64,000 bases of DNA from Aminobacter ciceronei. Its GTDB lineage: Bacteria > Pseudomonadota > Alphaproteobacteria > Rhizobiales > Rhizobiaceae. Positions 59,338 to 64,000 of the stretch are shown here, one piece after another; position 1 is the first letter of the stretch, and each line of letters starts with the position of its first letter. The DNA is taken from NCBI RefSeq assembly GCF_014138625.1, contig NZ_JACJHY010000031.1:27988-91987 (forward strand), given 5' to 3'. The translations under genes and the position numbers were made by a program. The notes beneath the pieces were generated by a model that did no database searches, was not told the origin of the DNA, and saw nothing but the letters and a program-made list of their open reading frames with translations.

Positions 59338-60372
59338 ATGCGATTGAACAGACTTGCGCCCGCGCTTGCCGGCGCCACCCTTCTGGCTGCCTGCGGCACG
59401 TCTGCCGCGCTGGCCACTGAGGCCGAAAGCGTTGAATATGTTCGCGTCTGCGACGTCTACGGCACCGGCTTCTACTACATCCCCGGCACCGAAACCTGCC
59501 TCAGGGTCGGCGGCTATCTCAGACTCGAAACCGGCTTCGGCCCGCTGTTCGGCGTCGATGTCGATAGCGACGGCGACCGTGACACCTATTACACGCTAGC
59601 CCGCTTCCAGTTGCAGACCGACGCCAGGGCCGAGACCGAATTCGGCACTTTCCGCACCTATTCCTACATCAACTTCCAGCACAAGCGCGACGCCGCGGAG
59701 GCGGTGCAGAGCGCTGAAATCGAAATGGCGATGATCGAGCTCGGCGGCTTCTTCGCTGGCGTAAACGACTCGCTGTTCATCACCCAGACCTACTATGCCG
59801 GCGGCGTATCCAACGACGCCATCGTCGGCTACGGCCCGTTCACCACCACCATGCTCGGCTACAAATGGGCCGGCTCCAACGGGCTGTCGCTGGCGCTTGC
59901 GCTCGAAGGCGGCTGGAACGGCGACGTCATCGACAGCTACATGCCGCGCGTCGTGCTCGGTGGCGGCTACGCCAAGGACTGGGGCGGCGTCACGGCGGTT
60001 GTGGGATACGATTCCGTCGCCGAGGAATGGGCCGGCAAGCTCAGGCTCGACGTGACAGTCAACGACAGCATCTCGCTCTGGGCGATGGCCGGCGCCAAGA
60101 CCGACGACAGCGCCCCCTACTCCCAGTTCTACGGCGTCTGGGGCGGGCGCTGGGCCGTCTGGGGCGGCGGCGCTGCCAAGCTCGGCGACAAGGCGACCTT
60201 CAACCTGCAGCTCGGCTATGACGCGCAGGAGAATTTCGCCGCCGTGGCCAACATCGCCTGGAAGGTCGTCGACGGCCTGACCGTCTCGCCCGAGATCGGC
60301 TACTACGACAATTTCGACATGACTGACGCCGACGCCATCGGCGGCTTCGTCCGCATGCAGGCGGATTTCTGA
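59338..60372 (+). CDS. Porin, Omp2/rhizobial porin family
   Basis: This 344-residue outer-membrane beta-barrel has a signal peptide (residues 1-26, ALA end) and the rhizobial porin hallmark near the mature N terminus: VRVCDVYGTGFYYIPGTETCLRVGGYLRLE, with two cysteines. The last residue is Phe, the usual BAM recognition signal. Alternating strands and many aromatic residues follow. A ~280-base leader separates it from the AraC gene. It may pass the substrate of the neighbouring importers, but general porins are also encoded alone. Confidence 0.92.
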   Translation: MRLNRLAPALAGATLLAACGTSAALATEAESVEYVRVCDVYGTGFYYIPGTETCLRVGGYLRLETGFGPLFGVDVDSDGDRDTYYTLARFQLQTDARAETEFGTFRTYSYINFQHKRDAAEAVQSAEIEMAMIELGGFFAGVNDSLFITQTYYAGGVSNDAIVGYGPFTTTMLGYKWAGSNGLSLALALEGGWNGDVIDSYMPRVVLGGGYAKDWGGVTAVVGYDSVAEEWAGKLRLDVTVNDSISLWAMAGAKTDDSAPYSQFYGVWGGRWAVWGGGAAKLGDKATFNLQLGYDAQENFAAVANIAWKVVDGLTVSPEIGYYDNFDMTDADAIGGFVRMQADF

Positions 60373-60400
60373 CGGCAGCATCCTCCCTTGCTGTCCGTCA

Positions 60401-60434
60401 CGGCGTCCGGTTCCTGCACCGGACGCCGTTTTCG
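60401..60434 (+). terminator. Terminator of the porin gene
   Basis: A perfect 11-bp stem CGGCGTCCGGT/ACCGGACGCCG with a 6-base loop is followed by TTTTCGTT, 29 bases after the porin stop. Confidence 0.88.
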
Positions 60435-60552
60435 TTCAGTCCCTGGAGAGCGGTCTGCCGGCCTTGCTGACGGATATGCCAGGCTCAAGACGTTGCGTCT
60501 CTCCTGTCGCCGCAGCTTGAAGCTGCCGGTCCGCTGCCGGCCTGCAGGCAAA

Positions 60553-60571
60553 TACTAAGGCATCTACCTTA
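60553..60571 (+). promoter_or_regulatory. ArsR operator copy 1
   Basis: TACTAAGGCATCTACCTTA is an inverted repeat with one mismatch, the same 19-mer as the copy at 60601 apart from three bases. It lies upstream of the predicted -35 box. Confidence 0.7.
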
Positions 60572-60577
60572 TTTTCC

Positions 60578-60606
60578 TTGACCGGCGTTTTCGGTTCGAT
60601 TACTAA
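60578..60606 (+). promoter_or_regulatory. Predicted promoter of the arsR-like gene
   Basis: TTGACC (60578-60583), a 17-base spacer and TACTAA (60601-60606) fit a sigma-70 promoter. Transcription would start at about 60612-60614, at the ATG itself, so the mRNA may be leaderless. Confidence 0.5.
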
Positions 60607-60619
60607 GGCAGATGCCTTA
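60601..60619 (+). promoter_or_regulatory. ArsR operator copy 2, overlapping the start codon
   Basis: AAGGCAGATGCCTT is a perfect palindrome and lies across the ATG at 60612, while its left flank is the -10 box. A bound repressor would block both RNA polymerase and translation start. Confidence 0.75.
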
Positions 60620-60941
60620 CCATTCCACACCACTCGACCTCGCCTTTCACGCGCTCAGCGACCCGACCCGCCGCGCGGTGGTGTCGCGGCTGGCTGCCGG
60701 CGAAGTGGCGGTCAGCGCACTGGCCGAACCTTTCGACATGGCGCTGCCCTCCTTCGCCCAGCATCTCAAGGTGCTGGAGGAGTGCGGGCTGATCGTCAGC
60801 GAAAAGCGCGGGCGCAGCCGCTGGTGCCGGCTGGTGCCACAGCGCTTCGACGAGGCGGCGGACTGGATGGAAGCGGAGCGCCGGCGCTGGGCCGAGCGCC
60901 TGGATCGGCTGGAAACGTATCTGGACAAGACGGAAGGATGA
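60612..60941 (+). CDS. ArsR-family transcriptional repressor
   Basis: This 109-residue winged-helix protein has the ArsR pattern LDLAFHALSDPTRRAVVSRL and SAL-EPF-MALPSFAQHLKVLEECGLI for the recognition helix. It has no CxC metal site, so it belongs to the non-metal ArsR type often paired with SRPBCC proteins. It is encoded 4 bases in overlap with the SRPBCC gene. Two copies of a palindrome in its promoter imply autoregulation. Confidence 0.93.
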   Translation: MPYHSTPLDLAFHALSDPTRRAVVSRLAAGEVAVSALAEPFDMALPSFAQHLKVLEECGLIVSEKRGRSRWCRLVPQRFDEAADWMEAERRRWAERLDRLETYLDKTEG

Positions 60942-61429
60942 TGAAGAGCATGGAAAAGCTGTTTGAGACCTGGTCGCTCGACCGCGAAATCGTGCTGGTC
61001 AAGCTGCTCAACCACCCGCGCGAAAAGGTCTTTGCCGCCTGGATGGACCCCAAGGCGCTGGCGCAATGGTACGGGCCGGCCGGCCTCGCCATCGAGAGCC
61101 ACGAAGCCGATATCCGCGAGGGCGGGGTCTGGCACTTCGACATGGTCGGCGTCTTCGAGGGCAAGCAGCAACGCTTCCCCAACCTGATGCGATTTCTGGA
61201 AATCGTGCCGAACGAGCGCATCGTGATGGATTATGGCACGCCCGCTTCAGAGGATCCCGACCGTTTCCGCGTCACCGTGACCTTCGACGAGCAGGGCGAC
61301 GGCAAGACGGTGCTGACCATGCGCCAGCTCCACCCCAGCGCCAAGCGGCGTCAGGAGGTCATCGGCTTCGGCGCGGTCGAATACGGGCTGCAGACGCTGG
61401 ACGGCCTCGCCGCCTGGCTGGACCGCTAG
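60938..61429 (+). CDS. SRPBCC (AHSA1-like) domain protein
   Basis: This 163-residue START-like ligand-binding protein has the AHSA1 pattern LNHPREKVFAAWMDPKALAQWYGPAG and GGVWHFDM, and ends in a helix with GLQTLDGLAAWLD. Pairing with an ArsR repressor in one transcript is common and suggests response to a hydrophobic small molecule. The ATG at 60938 overlaps the repressor stop (ATGA); further ATGs at 60941 and 60950 are possible. Confidence 0.9.
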   Translation: MMKSMEKLFETWSLDREIVLVKLLNHPREKVFAAWMDPKALAQWYGPAGLAIESHEADIREGGVWHFDMVGVFEGKQQRFPNLMRFLEIVPNERIVMDYGTPASEDPDRFRVTVTFDEQGDGKTVLTMRQLHPSAKRRQEVIGFGAVEYGLQTLDGLAAWLDR

Positions 61430-61489
61430 GCCTTTGGCGGCGCAGTGCATCTATCGACGACGGTGGATGCGGGGATGAGCCCCGCCTCG

Positions 61490-63289
61490 TCATTCGTGTG
61501 TTGCGATCACCTCGAGGAAGGCCGGGCCATAGCGGTCGAGCTTGGCTTCGCCGACACCCGGCACGCTGGCCATCTCAGCGCGTGAGGCCGGCCTGGCTGC
61601 GGCCAGCTCGATCAACGTCTTGTCATGGAAGATGACATAGGGCGGCACGTTCTGGGCCCGCGCGATCTCGGTGCGCTTCCGCCTGAGCGCCTGGAACAGG
61701 TCCTGGTCCGCATCGCTGACGGCAGCCTGGGCCGCACCGCGCGCGACCTTGCCGCGCCTGGCGCGCACTGGAGCCGGCACGCGCAGCATCAGCGTTGGCT
61801 TGTCGCGCAGGAATTCGCGGCCGGCTGATGCAATCGACAGGCCGCTATGGCCGGAAAGGTCGACGTCGACGAGGCGCAGCGCAATCAGCTGGCGCAGGAT
61901 CGCCCGCCAGGTGCGGTTGTCATGTTCGGTGCCGATGCCGAAGGTGGAAATCCTGTCATGGCCGAACTGGGCGATGCGCTCGTTGTCGACGCCCAGAAGC
62001 ACGTCGACGACATAGGCCTGCCCGAAACGCTCGCCGGTGCGGTAGATGCATGACAGCGCCTTTTGCGCCGAAATGGCGCCGTCGAACAATTTCGGCGGCT
62101 CGGCACAGGTGTCGCAATTGCCGCACGGTTCGCACTCGTCGCCGAAATAGGACAGCAAAACCTGCCGCCGGCAGCTTGCCGTCTCGGCCAGGCCCAATAG
62201 CGCATCGAGCTTCTGCCGCTCCATGCGCTTGCGCTGGTCGGGTGCATCAGACTCCTCGATGAAGCGGCTGCGCAGCGCGATATCGTCATAGCCATAGAGC
62301 ATCAGCGTGTCGGACGGCAGGCCGTCGCGGCCGGCGCGACCGGTCTCCTGATAATAGGCCTCGATGCTGCCGGGCAGGTCGATATGGGCGACGAAGCGCA
62401 CATCCGGCTTGTCGATGCCCATGCCGAAGGCAACGGTGGCGACCATGATCACCGCCTCGCCATGCTGGAAGCGCATCTGGTTGGCTTCGCGCGCCGCCTT
62501 GTCCATGCCGGCGTGATAGGCCAGCGCATCATAGCCGAGGCCCTTGAGCCAGGCGGCGGTTTCTTCGGTCCGGCGTTTCGACAGGCAATAGACGATGCCG
62601 CTCTCGCCCTCGTAGCGCTTGAGGAACTCCTTGAGCTGGGCGCGCGGATTGTCCTTTTCCTCGATGGCGTAGCGGATGTTGGGCCGGTCGAAACCGGCGA
62701 TGAAGGCGTCAGCCGCGTCGATTTCGAGATGCGACAGGATTTCCGCGCGCGTCGGCTCGTCGGCGGTGGCGGTCAATGCCATGCGCGGGGTGCCGGCTAA
62801 GCGCGAGACAATCGCGTCGAGCTGGCGATAAGAGGGACGGAAGTCGTGCCCCCACTGCGACAGGCAGTGCGCCTCGTCGATGGCGATCAGCGACAGCTTC
62901 ACGCTCTCCAGCAGTTCCAGCACATCAGGCCGCAGCAAGGTTTCAGGCGAGACATAAAGCAGGTCGAGCGCACCGGAACGGATATCCCGCCACAGCGCGC
63001 GGCGGTCGTCGGGCGACAGGTCGGAGTTCAGCCCGGCCGCCCGCACGCCTGCCTGCCTGAGCGCTGTCACCTGGTCGGCCATCAGCGCCAGCAGCGGCGA
63101 CACGACGAGCCCCATGCCGGGACGGACGATCGCGGGAATCTGGTAGCAGAGCGACTTGCCGCCGCCGGTCGGCATCAGCACGAAGGCATTGTTGCCGGCG
63201 ATGACATGCTCGACGATCCGCGCCTGCGGTCCCCTGAACGCATCATAGCCGTAGACGGTCTTGAGGATGTCGAGAGCGGTGGCGGTCAT
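61490..63289 (-). CDS. recQ: ATP-dependent DNA helicase RecQ
   Basis: This 599-residue 3'-5' helicase for recombination and repair has Walker A TGGGKS (41-46), the DEAH box IDEAHCLSQWGHDFRPSY, and the RecQ-C-terminal zinc site with CRR...CEPCGNCDTC. An HRDC domain occupies about 520-595. The length is typical. Spacing to neighbours suggests its own promoter in the 63290-63500 region. Confidence 0.96.
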   Translation of the reverse strand: MTATALDILKTVYGYDAFRGPQARIVEHVIAGNNAFVLMPTGGGKSLCYQIPAIVRPGMGLVVSPLLALMADQVTALRQAGVRAAGLNSDLSPDDRRALWRDIRSGALDLLYVSPETLLRPDVLELLESVKLSLIAIDEAHCLSQWGHDFRPSYRQLDAIVSRLAGTPRMALTATADEPTRAEILSHLEIDAADAFIAGFDRPNIRYAIEEKDNPRAQLKEFLKRYEGESGIVYCLSKRRTEETAAWLKGLGYDALAYHAGMDKAAREANQMRFQHGEAVIMVATVAFGMGIDKPDVRFVAHIDLPGSIEAYYQETGRAGRDGLPSDTLMLYGYDDIALRSRFIEESDAPDQRKRMERQKLDALLGLAETASCRRQVLLSYFGDECEPCGNCDTCAEPPKLFDGAISAQKALSCIYRTGERFGQAYVVDVLLGVDNERIAQFGHDRISTFGIGTEHDNRTWRAILRQLIALRLVDVDLSGHSGLSIASAGREFLRDKPTLMLRVPAPVRARRGKVARGAAQAAVSDADQDLFQALRRKRTEIARAQNVPPYVIFHDKTLIELAAARPASRAEMASVPGVGEAKLDRYGPAFLEVIATHE

Positions 63290-63827
63290 CGGGCAGCACG
63301 GAGAATCATCTTGACCTCGTTCATAGCAGCTTCGCCGCCCTGACGATCATCGCTGCGCCTTTTTGTCGGTCTGCCTGTTGGTGGTGTCCTCAACCTGTCC
63401 ATCTGTACCGCAGGGCAAGCCGCCACCCCAGGCACCGGCCTTTTCTCCCGGTTCCCATTCCTTCCTGGAATACCGTTAGTCCCAGTCGCTATGCGTGATG
63501 CACCCTCGATGCTGATAGCGTGTCCCCACTCTCAACCGATCGACCCAACTGATCGACCCAAACTGATCGACAAAGTCCGATGCCATCGCTTCACAAACTG
63601 ATCGTCCTGAAGAGGATCTTCGCCGAATTGCTCGGCGCGTGCATGCGCGAACGGTATCACCCGGAACGGCACTATATGCGCGGCCCCGGCCCCGCCACGC
63701 TGAGCAAGGCGATGTCCGCCGACATGCGGCTTCGAGGTGGTCCGCGACAAGCCGAGCAGGCCTAGCAGCCTTAAATAGCGGGCTTCCAGCCGAACCCCGA
63801 GCAGCCATTTCATGAGAAGTATCGCGG
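63290..63827. other. Gene-free stretch between recQ and the TauE/SafE gene
   Basis: In 538 bases I find no gene with recognisable features. Short frames exist on both strands but lack ribosome sites and family traits. The only clear structure is the tandem repeat at 63533-63571. Degenerate mobile DNA is possible but not shown. Confidence 0.5.
63533..63571. repeat. 13-bp tandem repeat, three copies
   Basis: The units CAACCGATCGACC, CAACTGATCGACC and CAAACTGATCGAC follow each other directly. A related AAACTGATCG appears again at about 63595. The ATCGA or GATCGA core suggests slippage or a protein-binding array. Confidence 0.7.
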
Positions 63828-64000
63828 GTGGGCATTTATCTCCCGATTGCTGAGATGTCGGTCAATGTGTTCGTGCTCCTGGCGATGGGTGCGGCGGTCG
63901 GCTTTCTGTCTGGTATGTTCGGGGTCGGCGGCGGTTTCCTGATCACGCCGCTTCTGATCTTCTACAACATCCCGCCTGCCATCGCTGTCGCCACCGGCGC
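63828..64000 (+). CDS. TauE/SafE-family sulfite/sulfonate exporter, 5' part only
   Basis: Translation from the GTG at 63828 gives a protein beginning VGIYLPIAEMSVNVFVLLAM and continuing with GFLSGMFGVGGGFLITPLLI and PPAIAVATG, the diagnostic first repeat of TauE/SafE transporters. The gene runs past the window edge (57 codons seen). The GAGAAG before the GTG is a plausible ribosome site. The substrate is not determined. Confidence 0.87.
   Translation, partial: MGIYLPIAEMSVNVFVLLAMGAAVGFLSGMFGVGGGFLITPLLIFYNIPPAIAVATG

Noticed and set aside
60578..60937. A 120-codon extension upstream of the SRPBCC protein
   Set aside because: It overlaps the ArsR gene in another frame; the ATGA overlap at 60938 gives the natural start.
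63580..63765. A 61-codon plus-strand frame in the recQ-TauE gap
   Set aside because: There is no ribosome site, family trait or neighbour support.

Overview
The window reads as a chromosomal segment of a GC-rich alphaproteobacterium of the order Hyphomicrobiales (Rhizobiales), most likely Phyllobacteriaceae such as Mesorhizobium or Aminobacter. The evidence is the glyA-nrdR-ribD-ribE-ribH-nusB order, an LdtR/LdtP pair, a rhizobial-type porin, a magnesium-type HemB and a DUF6163 protein. The genus is an inference.

Positions 1-37 kb are mainly core genome. A three-gene osmoprotectant-type ABC importer (3-3177) is followed by a long minus-strand run, glyA-nrdR-ribD-ribE-ribH-nusB-MFS. After it come an L,D-transpeptidase with its MarR-type regulator, an HIBCH-like hydrolase, hemB, an RDD protein, bpt, two transporters, parC, a periplasmic protein, aspS, a GNAT enzyme, an MFS carrier, rnd, a MAPEG protein, guaB, a DHA2-type efflux pump, rlmE, a Ppx/GppA phosphatase and a flippase-like membrane protein. 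A tRNA-Gln(CUG) at 35999-36072 marks a boundary. The next ~1.2 kb is coding-poor and holds one unrecognised gene.

Positions 37.2-59.1 kb form a striking accessory locus. Three minus-strand transcription units each diverge from a paralogous AraC regulator. Unit 1 is a GcvT-like folate-dependent methyltransferase plus a GlxA-type regulator. Unit 2 is a Rieske oxygenase, its flavin/[2Fe-2S] reductase, an adenosine-deaminase-like hydrolase and a BMP-type (purine-nucleoside family) ABC importer whose first permease gene carries a one-base frameshift. Unit 3 is a second GcvT-like protein, a second BMP importer, a 29-codon ORF overlapping the permease stop, a methylenetetrahydrofolate-reductase-like protein and a second GlxA regulator. 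Together they suggest uptake of one or two methylated compounds, oxidative and folate-dependent demethylation, deamination, and recovery of the methyl group as one-carbon folate. The importer and deaminase point to a purine or nucleoside-like substrate. The GlxA regulators leave quaternary amines possible. A porin at 59.3 kb may supply outer-membrane passage.

Positions 60.5-64 kb hold an ArsR-type repressor with two operator palindromes, one overlapping its own start codon, followed by an SRPBCC protein, recQ, a gene-free stretch with a short tandem repeat, and the start of a TauE/SafE-family exporter that runs off the end.
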